Shown: positions 28,517-37,427 of the stretch, in pieces
Numbering within the stretch: the first letter of the stretch is position 1
Layout of the letters: each line of letters opens with the position of its first letter
Origin: JBCCQH01 sp039024435
GTDB lineage: Bacteria > Bacteroidota > Bacteroidia > J057 > JADKCL01
Direction of reading: 5' to 3'
Length of the DNA stretch: 64,000 nt
NCBI GenBank assembly: GCA_039024435.1
Contig: JBCCQH010000003.1
Coordinates: 81,576-145,575 of the forward strand
Notes under the pieces: model-generated
The model's database searches: none
What the model was told of the DNA's origin: nothing
Seen by the model: only the letters and a program-made list of their open reading frames with translations
Program-made: the position numbers and the translations under genes

Positions 28517-30193
28517 ATGAGCGAAGACAGAAAGATCATTTTTTCGATGTCCCGGGTAGGCAAAATTTACCCGCCCAACAAGCAGGTCCTGCGCGATATT
28601 TCCCTCGGCTTTTTCCTCGGTGCCAAAATTGGGGTTATCGGGATGAATGGCCAGGGCAAATCTACCCTCCTCAAAATCATCGCCGGTCTCGACAAGGACT
28701 ACCAAGGCGAGGTTGTGTTTTCTCCCGGCTACTCCGTCGGTTATCTGGAGCAGCATCCGGAACTTGATCCAGAAAAAACGGTCAAGGAAATCGTGCAAGA
28801 AGGCGCTTCCGAAACGGCGGATTTGCTCAAGGAATTTGAGGAAATCAGCATGAAGTTCATGGAGGAAATGAGCGCGGAAGACATGCAAAAGCTGATCGAC
28901 CGGCAGGGCGAACTGCAGGACAAAATCGATGCGGCCGACGGCTGGAACCTGGATCACCGCCTGGAAGTCGCGATGGATGCGCTCCGGACTCCGCCCGCCG
29001 AGACCAAGGTGGGACCGCTCTCCGGGGGCGAAAAGCGCCGGGTGGCCCTGTGCCGACTGCTCATCCGCCAGCCGGACATCTTACTGCTGGACGAACCGAC
29101 CAACCACCTGGACGCCGAATCGGTCCACTGGCTGGAACAGCACTTGCAACAATATCCGGGCACGGTCATTGCGGTGACGCACGACCGGTATTTCCTGGAC
29201 AATGTAGCGGGCTGGATATTGGAATTGGACCGCGGCCACGGCATCCCCTGGAAAGGCAATTATTCTTCCTGGCTGGACCAAAAGGAAAAGCGCCTCGCCC
29301 AGGAAAAAAAGCAGCAAAACAAGCGGCAGCGCACGCTGCAGCGCGAATTGGAGTGGATCCGCATGACCCCCAAGGCGAAGCAAGCCAAAAGCAAAGCGCG
29401 CCTGAGCGCCTACGAAAAGTTGGCTTCGGATGATGGCTACCAGCGTGAGCAGGAGCTCGAAATCTACATTCCGCCGGGACCGCGCCTCGGCGATGTCGTC
29501 ATCAATGCGGCAAATGTCTCGAAGGCCTACGGCGAAAAGTTGCTGTTCGAAGACATGAGTTTTATGATTCCCAAGGGCGCGATTGTGGGGGTGATCGGTC
29601 CAAATGGGGCGGGTAAAACGACGCTGTTCCGCATGATCACCCAGCAAGAAACGCCGGACAACGGCACCTTTACCGTAGGTGAGACGGTCAAGCTCGCTTA
29701 CGTGGACCAGGAACACGAAACCCTGGACCTCGACGCCACGGTCTACGAAGCGATCACCGATGGCTACGAGCACGTCCAATTGGGCACCAAGGAAATGAAT
29801 GGCCGCGCTTACGTGAGCCGCTTCAATTTCTCGGGCACTTCGCAAAGCAAGAAGGTCAGTCAATTGTCCGGCGGGGAGCGCAACCGGCTGCACCTGGCCC
29901 GGATGCTGAAATCGGGGGCCAATGTGCTGTTGCTGGATGAGCCCACGAATGACCTGGACGTGAACACCCTGCGGGCACTGGAAGAGGGCCTGGACAATTT
30001 TGCTGGGGCGGCGGTGATCATTTCCCACGACCGCTGGTTCCTGGACCGGATCTGCACCCACATCCTCGCCTACGAAGGGGACTCCAAGGTCTTCTTTTTT
30101 GAGGGTTCATACACGGAGTACGAGGACAACAAAAAGCAGCGCCTCGGCGATTCGGGACCGACCCGGATCAAGTACAAGAAGCTGACGCGGTGA
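28517..30193 (+). CDS. ettA: ABC-F translational throttle ATPase EttA
   Basis: 558 residues from the ATG at 28517 (MSEDRKIIFSM), the usual EttA opening; a frame-open extension to 28493 is rejected. Two ABC cassettes: Walker A GMNGQGKST and GPNGAGKTT, signatures LSGGEKRRV and LSGGERNRL, Walker B ILLLDEPTNHLD and VLLLDEPTNDLD. The linker between them contains the arm/P-site tRNA-interaction motif region. No membrane domain. It binds the ribosomal E site and gates translation according to energy state. Divergent from nuoM. Confidence 0.95.
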   Translation: MSEDRKIIFSMSRVGKIYPPNKQVLRDISLGFFLGAKIGVIGMNGQGKSTLLKIIAGLDKDYQGEVVFSPGYSVGYLEQHPELDPEKTVKEIVQEGASETADLLKEFEEISMKFMEEMSAEDMQKLIDRQGELQDKIDAADGWNLDHRLEVAMDALRTPPAETKVGPLSGGEKRRVALCRLLIRQPDILLLDEPTNHLDAESVHWLEQHLQQYPGTVIAVTHDRYFLDNVAGWILELDRGHGIPWKGNYSSWLDQKEKRLAQEKKQQNKRQRTLQRELEWIRMTPKAKQAKSKARLSAYEKLASDDGYQREQELEIYIPPGPRLGDVVINAANVSKAYGEKLLFEDMSFMIPKGAIVGVIGPNGAGKTTLFRMITQQETPDNGTFTVGETVKLAYVDQEHETLDLDATVYEAITDGYEHVQLGTKEMNGRAYVSRFNFSGTSQSKKVSQLSGGERNRLHLARMLKSGANVLLLDEPTNDLDVNTLRALEEGLDNFAGAAVIISHDRWFLDRICTHILAYEGDSKVFFFEGSYTEYEDNKKQRLGDSGPTRIKYKKLTR

Positions 30194-30331
30194 GGGGGGA
30201 TTGGTCTTTTCCAAATTTAAACGGGGGATTTCGGCACAAGAGGATAAACGTACCCTGGCGAAACTATTTCGGGATTCGAAATTTTTCTCATAGTTTTGTC
30301 TTCGAGAAAAATACTCACGTTTCGTCAACTT

Positions 30332-31083
30332 ATGCCCTCAACTCATCCTATTCGCATAGATGCGTCGTTTACTTTCAAGGATACCGGTGAATTGCAGCAG
30401 TTCCTCGATAAGAAGCATTTTGGTGAACCCATTCCAGATCCGGATTACGGAGAAATCAAAAAGTTTCTTCCCAACAAAAACTCCGCCATTCAAGGCTTCT
30501 CACCGGAATATTGGACAATTGGGTCGTCTGCTTACATTTTCCAGGACAAAGTTCCTCGGGTAAATGGTACCATTGTCAACAACCGCATAGAATTGACTTT
30601 GCACACGGATAAATCCCATCTGGAAAATACACTTGACCGTCTGGCACTATCTTTAAAGTGTATTGCAAGGGCAAGCTTCGCCGGGTTCGAAAAAAACTAT
30701 CGATTGCAATTACCCCCCCCGACTGGAAGCCGAAATACGAGATTGAATCGAAATTTGCGATCCGAAAGGCAGTTCTGGGAGACTTTTTGAGTGGGCTAAT
30801 TTTACCGGCGGTTGCCGTGATCATTTGGCTCGTCTTGACTTTTGGAAACATGATTGCCGATGAGTCTTTGTTGAACAACAAAGTTGAAATCAGCATTATA
30901 GGATTTAGCATCGCTTTGCTCTCCAATGGGATTCAAGGTTTGGTTAGTCTCAGAGGCTGTTTAAAATTGGTTTGTGAAATTTGCTATCGCAGATTTTTTT
31001 GTCCATCGAAGCTTATTTTGGAGTCCATAGCCAGAGCTATGGGCGAGAAAATAGCGGAAGAGGGGCGGAAAAAGATGCCCTAG
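30332..31083 (+). pseudogene. Frameshifted gene for a C-terminal membrane protein, 3' end replaced by a repeat
   Basis: Frame one runs from the ATG at 30332 (MPSTHPIRIDASFTF) to 30790. Its sensible protein sequence stops making sense at a C8 run (30713-30720), after which the second frame (to 31083) continues with DWKPKYEIESKFAIRK and two membrane helices (LILPAVAVIIWLVLTFG; SIIGFSIALLSNGI). One extra C, or loss of two, would join them. The last 43 codons are encoded by a MITE-like repeat starting at 30953. The gene is therefore either a pseudogene, a sequencing indel, or slipped-strand phase variable. Function unknown. Confidence 0.6.
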
Positions 31084-31093
31084 CAAAATCGCA
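30953..31093. mobile_element. MITE-like repeat, copy 2 (right end missing)
   Basis: Left end GAGGCTGTTTAAAATTG (30953-30969) matches copy 1 at 16 of 17 bases, and AGATGCCCTAGCAAAATC (31073-31090) matches exactly. The inverted right end seen in copy 1 is absent. The copy lies inside the 3' part of the broken membrane-protein gene and directly before the mobile element that begins with the integrase. Confidence 0.5.
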
Positions 31094-31105
31094 GCCCTGA
31101 TGTTG

Positions 31106-31140
31106 AAGCTGGACAGCAAAACGATGTCCAGCTTTATTTT
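31106..31140 (+). terminator. Rho-independent terminator before integrase
   Basis: AAGCTGGAC ... GTCCAGCTT forms a 9-bp perfect stem with an 11-17 base loop (31106-31133), followed by TATTTT. It insulates the integrated element from upstream transcription. Confidence 0.75.
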
Positions 31141-31214
31141 GGCCGTTTTTTTGACATGACCTAAGTGAAATCGGACTACATGGACAGTCACAAAGTCCAT
31201 GTTCAACAGCGTTC

Positions 31215-31233
31215 GGTTAGAAACTGGTTAGAA
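31215..31233. repeat. Tandem GGTTAGAA sites upstream of integrase
   Basis: GGTTAGAA at 31215-31222 and again at 31226-31233, one helical turn apart (11 bp), 24 bp before the integrase ATG. TGGTTAGAATT also occurs at 35284-35294 in the AT-rich segment of the same element. These could be arm-type recombinase sites or repressor operators; the evidence is only repetition and position. Confidence 0.35.
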
Positions 31234-31256
31234 TTGTCAAATCAAAGAAAACGGTC

Positions 31257-32783
31257 ATGTCAAACCAAATTACACCCAAAGTATTCCCGCACCTGGATTC
31301 ACACGTCCGCCCGGACGGTCGCTCCAAATTCTTCATTCGTGTAAGCATTGGGAAGGACAAACGGTTATATCCGATCAACCTGAACGGCCAAAAGGAACTC
31401 CTTATGAAAAAGGAATTTTGGGCCAATGTAGTTGAGGACGGAAAGAAGACGCGGGAGAAGTATATCAAGGGCGGGAAGGGCAATCCTGACCACCGTAAAA
31501 TCCAACGTGCCTTAGACGCAGCCATGATCCGCATGGAAACTCTGATTAAAGAATTGGGTGACGCACAAAAGACGATCACGCACAACGTTCTGGAACGGCT
31601 CTGGCATCGTCGTAGAATTAAGTTATTCTCGGATTGGGCCTGGGAGTTCATGCAGCAGTATGTAAAGGAAAGATGCCTATCGTCGAAAACGCTCGAACGT
31701 TCCGGCCATATTATCCGGGCTGTACGATTCTATGAGGATTACGCTGGTGCCTTACCTCTGCAAGCAATTACTGCCGATTGGTTCAAGGAATTCCAGCGTT
31801 GGGTTTATCGGCCAAAGACCAAAAATGACAAAGGCCATTTTGATGGTTTCGGCTGGTCCAGGACGAACGGTTCTCGCGGGATTAGCGTCCTCGGCACGAT
31901 GTTCAAACACGCGAAGCTGGAGGGAGAGATCGCCGCCAACCCTTACCGTGAATTCGTGGACCGGGGCTGGTACAAGCGGTACGACAAAGAGACATTTACA
32001 TTTTTGGAAGAGGAGGAAATTGAGCGCATGTATCAGGCTTTCGTGAGCGGCGAATTGAGGGGCTACACCAAAACGACCAAACACGGCCACGTAAGACAGG
32101 AAGGAAAGCGGCTGCATGACCGCCTCGGGGTATACCTATTCACGATCTTCACCGGCTTGCGCTACCAGGACGTAAAGAAAGTCGCCGAAGGACACAAGGA
32201 TGTGACCATAGGCCGTACACACCTTTCGGTGATTATGAGCAAATCCAGGCGCGAAGGTAGCGAAGGAAAAATGGTCCGACTGCTTATCACCGAAAAAATG
32301 CGGACGGTCGCCAATCTGAGCGGAGAAGGGCCGGTGTTCAATACCCGCATTCACAATACCTCCAACATCAATATCAACCTCCGCAAAATTCTCGGCCTCC
32401 TAGGCATAGACAAGTACATGACGTTTCACGATTTGCGCCGAACCTTCGCAACTTCCCTTCTCAGTAAGGGTGCGCGTATGAAAGTGGTTTCCACGCTGAT
32501 CGGTCACGAATCCATCACGACCACCGAAAAGCACTACGGCAAGGTCGTGAACAAAATCGCCGATGAAACGATGGGGCTTTGGGATAAGGTTGCTGGAGCC
32601 TTCACCGACCCGGCTGTGCGGGGTTTTGTGGAGGACGTGTTTGTTATGCTCCAGGACAACCCGGACGCAACTGTGCGCAAGCGGCTTCTGGACAAGATCG
32701 AAGCCCTTTCCGAACTGCTCCAGCTTTCGGACCTGGAAACCGTCGATAACGAAGGAAAAAATCAACTCAAAAAGGTCGCCTAA
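31257..32783 (+). CDS. Tyrosine recombinase (integrase) of the mobile element
   Basis: 508 residues. An N-terminal arm-type and SAM-like core-binding region (to about residue 230) precedes the catalytic domain. The catalytic Arg is in IFTGLRYQDVK, the HxxR motif in FHDLRRTFATSLLSKGA, the second His in IGHESITTTEKHYGK with the nucleophile Tyr in the same stretch. It is typical of Bacteroidota phage/ICE integrases, slightly long. ATG at 31257. Predicted to insert and excise the element that extends rightward to about 57.4 kb. Attachment sites were not identified. Confidence 0.94.
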   Translation: MSNQITPKVFPHLDSHVRPDGRSKFFIRVSIGKDKRLYPINLNGQKELLMKKEFWANVVEDGKKTREKYIKGGKGNPDHRKIQRALDAAMIRMETLIKELGDAQKTITHNVLERLWHRRRIKLFSDWAWEFMQQYVKERCLSSKTLERSGHIIRAVRFYEDYAGALPLQAITADWFKEFQRWVYRPKTKNDKGHFDGFGWSRTNGSRGISVLGTMFKHAKLEGEIAANPYREFVDRGWYKRYDKETFTFLEEEEIERMYQAFVSGELRGYTKTTKHGHVRQEGKRLHDRLGVYLFTIFTGLRYQDVKKVAEGHKDVTIGRTHLSVIMSKSRREGSEGKMVRLLITEKMRTVANLSGEGPVFNTRIHNTSNININLRKILGLLGIDKYMTFHDLRRTFATSLLSKGARMKVVSTLIGHESITTTEKHYGKVVNKIADETMGLWDKVAGAFTDPAVRGFVEDVFVMLQDNPDATVRKRLLDKIEALSELLQLSDLETVDNEGKNQLKKVA

Positions 32784-32862
32784 TCCGGCGGGTGCGGGGC
32801 TGGTCGCGGTTCCACGCCCCCGGTTTAACCAGGCATATAAATTCAGTTTCAAAATCATACAA

Positions 32863-33213
32863 ATGGAAGCATCTAAGGACCGCCTGAAAAGGCTCAAAAT
32901 CCGGGACAAGATCAAATTTAAGACCTGCACCCCGCACTCTGAAATGCCAGCGACGCGGATGGTAAATAAAGCCGTATTCCCTGCGATTGGCGGGGCGCAT
33001 ATCGAGGTGGAGTATCACGGCCCTACCGATTTCCGGGTACACCTGGAAGAAGTGAGCAAAGTTTACCCGCGTGTCATCGCCCTGGAAACGCAAGTAGAGT
33101 TGGGAATCGTGGAGGGAAATGACTATTGGATCGAAACCGATTTCGGGAACGGCTGGAAACTCCAGGGCATTGTGCAACTTGTGCCGAAATCAGTGGTCAA
33201 GTTCCCTGACTGA
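32863..33213 (+). CDS. Hypothetical protein, 116 aa
   Basis: ATG at 32863 (MEASKDRLKRLKIRDKIKF), 79 bp after the integrase stop. A basic N-terminal helix of about 20 residues is followed by an alternating beta-strand pattern (AHIEVEYHGPTDFRVHLEEV, DYWIETDFGNGWKLQGIVQLV). No family known. Position after the integrase would suit a recombination accessory factor, but nothing in the sequence shows that. Confidence 0.6.
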   Translation: MEASKDRLKRLKIRDKIKFKTCTPHSEMPATRMVNKAVFPAIGGAHIEVEYHGPTDFRVHLEEVSKVYPRVIALETQVELGIVEGNDYWIETDFGNGWKLQGIVQLVPKSVVKFPD

Positions 33214-33286
33214 CCACCAACAATGACTTTGTGCGACGGGGCTGCAAAAGCCCCGCCATTTTCTTTCACTTTAAACCCCTTGCCCA

Positions 33287-34339
33287 ATGCCCACCTATCA
33301 ACAAATCACCAGCAGCTTTTACCGAACCGGCTCCGCCTTCGACGGGCCGGACCTTCGCACCTACGATAAAATCCTGATCGCCTTCTCCGGGGGCAAAGAT
33401 TCCTGGGCCTCATGGCTTGCGGTACTGGAACAGCTTGTGTCTATCGGCATGACCTGGACCGAAATCTCCCGCCGCGTGGAATTCTGGCATCACCTGATCG
33501 ACGGGCGTGAAGGCTCAAAGCTGATGGATTGGCCTTGTTCGGAGGACTACGCCCGAAAGTGCGCCCTTGCCTTTGGCATCCCTATTTTCTTTTCATGGAA
33601 AACCGGGGGCTTTGAGGGCGAAATGAACCGCGAAAACTCCCCGACCGCCCCGACGAAGTTTGAAACCCCGGAGGGCCACGTAGTTAAGGTCGGCGGGCAA
33701 GGCCGACCGGGGACGCGCCTCCAGTTTCCGCAAGTGTCGGCGAACCTTCAAACGCGCTGGTGTTCCAGCTACCTGAAAATCGACGTAATGGCTATTTCGA
33801 TCCGCAACCAGTACAGGTTCAACAACGCCCGGACGCTGGTAGTGACCGGCGAACGCGGAGAAGAAAGCAGCCAACGCGCCGGGTATGACATTTTCGAACC
33901 GCACCGCACCGACAAACGGGACAGCCTGAAGCTGCGCCGCCATGTTGATCATTGGAGGCCGGTGCTGGATTGGTTGGAACTGGAAGTGTGGGCCGTCCTT
34001 CAGGAGTATCGCATCCGGGTACATCCGGCCTACTACCTGGGATTTTCCCGCGTGTCTTGCCAAAAGTGCATTTTTGGAAACCGCGACGTGTGGGCGACCA
34101 ATTACCAACTGGACCCGGAGGGCATTGAAAAAATAGCTCGTGCGGAAGAACGGTTCGGAAAGACGATCAAGCGAAATACCAGCGTTCGGGAAATGATCGG
34201 GCGCGGAACGTCCTTCATGGCCGGGACGCTGGAAGACCAGGAGGACGCAATGAGTGAAATCTACACCCGCAAGATATTCATGGATAAGTGGCGGCTACCG
34301 GCTGGTGCATTCAAGGGAGGTAGCTGTGGGCCTGTTTAG
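33287..34339 (+). CDS. PAPS reductase-like adenylyl-transfer/thiolation family protein
   Basis: 350 residues of the HUP/PP-loop fold. IAFSGGKDSW (S34-G-G-K-D38) is the pyrophosphatase P-loop, GERGEESSQRA the second nucleotide loop, and C258-x2-C261 (SCQKCIFG) a metal or sulfur centre late in the protein. Sulfate assimilation genes are absent, so assimilatory reductase is unlikely. Phage- and element-borne members are thought to act in nucleic-acid or defence-related modification, but that is unproven for this one. A hairpin follows the stop. Confidence 0.85.
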   Translation: MPTYQQITSSFYRTGSAFDGPDLRTYDKILIAFSGGKDSWASWLAVLEQLVSIGMTWTEISRRVEFWHHLIDGREGSKLMDWPCSEDYARKCALAFGIPIFFSWKTGGFEGEMNRENSPTAPTKFETPEGHVVKVGGQGRPGTRLQFPQVSANLQTRWCSSYLKIDVMAISIRNQYRFNNARTLVVTGERGEESSQRAGYDIFEPHRTDKRDSLKLRRHVDHWRPVLDWLELEVWAVLQEYRIRVHPAYYLGFSRVSCQKCIFGNRDVWATNYQLDPEGIEKIARAEERFGKTIKRNTSVREMIGRGTSFMAGTLEDQEDAMSEIYTRKIFMDKWRLPAGAFKGGSCGPV

Positions 34340-34390
34340 ATCGGTTGTATAGGCGCTATCCGGCCCCACGTCTAGGGCTTTGTATTACAG

Positions 34391-34436
34391 GCGATTCTCA
34401 GGGCGTTAAATCGCGCTGGAATCGCCCTTTTCATTT
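34391..34436 (+). terminator. Terminator-like inverted repeat after PAPS reductase-like gene
   Basis: GGCGATT ... AATCGCC flank a long, partly self-complementary loop and are followed by CTTTTC. The left part, GCGATTCTCAGGG, recurs at 39469-39481 near the hairpin closing the early operon. Stem length is modest, so confidence is limited. Confidence 0.4.
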
Positions 34437-34445
34437 CAACGCTTC

Positions 34446-34751
34446 TTAGTTCTCATTCAGCAGCACGTCCAGTTCCCCATCCTTCCAAAGCTGGTACAAC
34501 TGTTTGCGTCTGGCATTGGCTACGGCAAGTCCGTAACGGTCATTCCACCAGGAGGGGCGAGTCTTGAAAAACAGCATCCAAGTGGCGTCCATCCGGGACT
34601 GTTCCAAACCCGGCATGTGGTCGTCGATAACGACCTGTGGGCAATCGTCGGGGGGAACCCAGAGTTCGGTTTCGGGGGAAAGCCCGAATTCCTTCTCCGG
34701 GTGTTCACCCTTAGAAGGACCGTTATAATCGGTTTTATCCTGCATTTTCAT
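34446..34751 (-). CDS. Hypothetical acidic protein, 101 aa
   Basis: Leftward gene against the direction of the rest of the element, with ATG at 34751. An acidic first half (ETELWVPPDDCPQVVIDDHM) is followed by an Arg/Lys/Trp-rich half with a probable helix (ANARRKQLYQLWKDGELDVLL). No family recognised. The leftward orientation beside an AT-rich control region would fit a lysogeny or immunity-type gene, an inference only. Confidence 0.5.
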   Translation of the reverse strand: MKMQDKTDYNGPSKGEHPEKEFGLSPETELWVPPDDCPQVVIDDHMPGLEQSRMDATWMLFFKTRPSWWNDRYGLAVANARRKQLYQLWKDGELDVLLNEN

Positions 34752-34992
34752 CTTACAAAAAGGATCACAATAATTATTCTCATGAAATGTTAGTGGTCTA
34801 TTTGGTGTAGGAGCCTATGGTACCCTCACAAGGAATCGCTATCAACCAGGACGGGAATAGTGGCAAAATCGCCCACTACCGTGTTTTTCCATGAAATCAT
34901 ATAAATTTCCATGTATTCCCATCTTTTTTGATCTTTTTTTCATCTTCTCGTCATTAGTTTTTCATGTCCGGACGAGTTTCTTCATCCCCCTA

Positions 34993-35244
34993 CTATTCAA
35001 GGTCAATGCGTTGCTTGATCGCATTGGCCCGGACACCAAAGGCAAGGATCAGGTAGAACTCCGAGGTCATGTGCTTTTTATTGCCCCGGTTCAATCGGCC
35101 ACCCATGATCCCAGCGTCAATGAGGTAAGATAAGTCTTTCACATCCCACCCGGCACGTTCCAGTACCCAATGCCCTTGGAAGTCATTGACAATTTGCATA
35201 GAACGGTCGGCATTCTCCAATTCAAAGTCTTTCTTGTGGTTCAT
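34993..35244 (-). CDS. Hypothetical protein, 83 aa
   Basis: ATG at 35244 (MNHKKDFELENADRSM). A small soluble protein with a possible helix-turn-helix-like helical arrangement (DVKDLSYLIDAGIMGGRLNRGNK), but no convincing DNA-binding motif. It is the first leftward gene from the AT-rich segment and might be a repressor-type small protein; unproven. Confidence 0.5.
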   Translation of the reverse strand: MNHKKDFELENADRSMQIVNDFQGHWVLERAGWDVKDLSYLIDAGIMGGRLNRGNKKHMTSEFYLILAFGVRANAIKQRIDLE

Positions 35245-35661
35245 TGGCAATTAGAAATCAGCGTTAAACAAATTCTACACCTATGGTTAGAATTCGGCAC
35301 ATCTATGTTTACCTAACGGGAAAAGATGAATATTGTATGAATAGGCGAAAAATAATAATATCATTATCAATAATTTTAAGGGCTCACAAAGGTAAACTAT
35401 TGATAGCTAAACGTATATATTGTGGATAAAATTATACGATCAATCGAGCACAAAAAATCGACCAAATAGCGATAGGATTGGAGTTTTGTATAAAAAATTA
35501 GAACATACCATGCCGTTATTTACGTCATGTTATCGAACACAGCTTCCGGTTCCTATGGCCCGAAGAATCCGAAGAAAATGACGGAAAGCCGGAAAAACCG
35601 CTGAAACGGGACGGAATCGCCGGAAATCGCTTTTTCCGATGTTGCCGACCCTCGTGCTTTG
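35245..35661. other. AT-rich non-coding segment, candidate divergent control region or origin
   Basis: About 415 bp between divergent genes, much richer in A+T than its surroundings, especially around 35330-35520 (ATAATAATATCATTATC, runs of TATAAA-like sequence). It contains one copy of TGGTTAGAATT shared with the integrase upstream region. No ORF or tRNA is visible. Plausible roles are divergent promoters for the lysogeny/early genes and possibly an origin for the element. Confidence 0.45.
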
Positions 35662-35685
35662 GGGCATAAGTCAACGCTTATGCCC
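35662..35685. promoter_or_regulatory. Inverted repeat overlapping the excisionase-like gene start
   Basis: GGGCATAAG-TCAACG-CTTATGCCC, nine perfectly paired bases on each side of a six-base spacer. The right arm contains the ATG at 35680 and ends one base before the ATG at 35686. It can act as a protein operator, or as an RNA hairpin that hides the start codon. Confidence 0.6.
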
Positions 35686-36015
35686 ATGACACTCCAGGAT
35701 TTACAACAGATAGCTACTAAGAGCGACCTGCTCCAGCTTAAAGCCGAGATCGGCGAAATGCTGGACGAACTTCGGACGCTGGTAGCGGTGACCCAAGCCT
35801 CCGGGCCGGTCCCGACAAAGAAGCCGTTCTATTCCCCCAAGGAATTCGGCGCGCTGATCGGCGTAAGCCGCCAGACGGTCATGCGTTGGGCGCAAGACGG
35901 TACGATCAAGGCCGTGCAAAAGGGCGGTAAGCGTTGCCTGTGGCTAGTCCCGCATAGCGAACTGGAACGGCTCCAGGAAGAAGCCGACGATCTGGAACCC
36001 CAAATTCTGAACTGA
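35680..36015 (+). CDS. Excisionase/MerR-like helix-turn-helix protein
   Basis: 111 residues from the ATG at 35680 (or 109 from 35686). The N-terminal half is a coiled coil (TLQDLQQIATKSDLLQLKAEIGEMLDEL), the second half a winged HTH of the excisionase type: YSPKEFGALIGVSRQTVMRWAQDGTIKAV with a wing GGKRCLWLVPHSEL. This architecture is common in Bacteroidota mobile elements as directionality factor or regulator. Its stop overlaps the start of the next gene (TGATG), so the two are coupled. Confidence 0.8.
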   Translation: MPMTLQDLQQIATKSDLLQLKAEIGEMLDELRTLVAVTQASGPVPTKKPFYSPKEFGALIGVSRQTVMRWAQDGTIKAVQKGGKRCLWLVPHSELERLQEEADDLEPQILN

Positions 36016-37424
36016 TGGAGACGGTCAACTACCTGGAAAGTTGGGATGCAGCCGCGCAGTACGTGCGCGAATACAACGAGGGGCTTGTGGTCGGGCTTAC
36101 CAAAGACCTCAAACCCCGCTACGACCTCAAACGCAAGCTGCGTACCGAACACGTCACTCTGCTCCGGCTTATGATCCGGCTTTATTCGGTCCAGCTTCGC
36201 GAATGTGACGTGCAGCTACTCGCGATCCGGGGTAAGCTGCCCCCCTTCGAAACCAATTCCGTGTCGCTTGGAAAGGTGCTGGACCTGAACCCGCGCACGA
36301 TCCGGCTTCACATTGCCCGGCTGATGGATTCGCGGGTAATTACCGAAAAGCAGAGCCGTGGCCGCAAGCACAACTATAAACTGACGTTCCACGCGGACGT
36401 GTTACGGCTGTCCAGGGGCATGTTTCGCAAGCAAGACCTGGACCGGATCGAGCGCCAACTCCAAGACGCTGAACGTGAAGATATTGAGAATGAAATCCGA
36501 CAAGGTTTGCCGGTATTTGTTGCCAGCAAATCCAATAAGAAGAATAATCTGGTTGGTGGAGAAACAAAGGAACCCGCAAGGCCCGTGCGCATTGATTTGA
36601 CCGGCAACCCGTTTTCCGGCAACCCCGCAAACCAGGAACCCAGCGACCAGGCGGATGAATTTTCCGGCAACACCACAAAGCAGAACCCTTCGGAACTACC
36701 GGCTGTTTTTTCCGGCAACACCGGGGGCGGCAGAGTGGCCAAAGAAACCGTAAAGCAGGAAGGGGCCGGGCAACATCCCGCGACCGTTCGGGAACCGGCC
36801 CCTCTCCCTGTTCCTGACCCTGCTGTTTGCTCAAATCCGGGCGGCGACCCTGGAAGCGTCCAGGTCGCCGCGCTGGATTGGCGCGAATTTGAGGACTACT
36901 ATCTCAAACTGCTTTCTCTGATCCAGACGACGCTTTACCCACGGCTGGACTATCTGGCAGAATCGCAGGTGGCGGCGATTCACCGCTATTTCGCCCTGAA
37001 ATTCGCCCAGACCCCGAAAGACCGCTGGTACTGGATTTATTCCGAGTTCCGCCTTCGCGTCCAGCTTGTGCAGGACTACGTGAATCGCAAGCCGGGCCGC
37101 TTCGTGCCGGTCCCCTCGGTCTACTTCGACGAAGAAAACCCGACCGGCTTCGAAGGGACCGCCCGGTGGTACGACCGTATGGGCAAATCGACCAATAAGC
37201 GGGAAATGTACGCCAAACGCTACAAGACCGTCATGCGGACGTGGGACGGATTTTGCCAAACGCTGATGCACCACCTGGAGGAACCCAACTGGACGAACTA
37301 CCGCGAAGGCCACGCCCGCATCAAGCGCGACTATCCCGGCCTCCTCCAGGTATACGACTACGTTGTGCTTGCCAACCTCACCGGGGGCCGCATGGCCCAC
37401 CACGAATCCACCAATCAAGCCTAA
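36015..37424 (+). CDS. Winged-helix replication/regulatory protein, 469 aa
   Basis: The N-terminal 150 residues contain a winged-helix region (VSLGKVLDLNPRTIRLHIARLMDSRVITEKQSRGRKHNYKL) like replication initiator or regulatory proteins. A middle low-complexity linker (about 195-285) has repeated FSGN-type motifs (NPFSGNPAN, EFSGNTTKQ, VFSGNTGGG). The C-terminal domain (about 290-469) is unknown. Position as second gene after the excisionase-like protein suits a replication initiator. It could also be a transcriptional activator. Confidence 0.6.
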   Translation: METVNYLESWDAAAQYVREYNEGLVVGLTKDLKPRYDLKRKLRTEHVTLLRLMIRLYSVQLRECDVQLLAIRGKLPPFETNSVSLGKVLDLNPRTIRLHIARLMDSRVITEKQSRGRKHNYKLTFHADVLRLSRGMFRKQDLDRIERQLQDAEREDIENEIRQGLPVFVASKSNKKNNLVGGETKEPARPVRIDLTGNPFSGNPANQEPSDQADEFSGNTTKQNPSELPAVFSGNTGGGRVAKETVKQEGAGQHPATVREPAPLPVPDPAVCSNPGGDPGSVQVAALDWREFEDYYLKLLSLIQTTLYPRLDYLAESQVAAIHRYFALKFAQTPKDRWYWIYSEFRLRVQLVQDYVNRKPGRFVPVPSVYFDEENPTGFEGTARWYDRMGKSTNKREMYAKRYKTVMRTWDGFCQTLMHHLEEPNWTNYREGHARIKRDYPGLLQVYDYVVLANLTGGRMAHHESTNQA

Positions 37425-37427
37425 AAC

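Noticed and set aside
31084..31256. attL/attR direct repeats of the element
   Set aside because: I compared the integrase leader with the sequence after the terminator at 57.4 kb and further right by eye and saw no convincing shared core.
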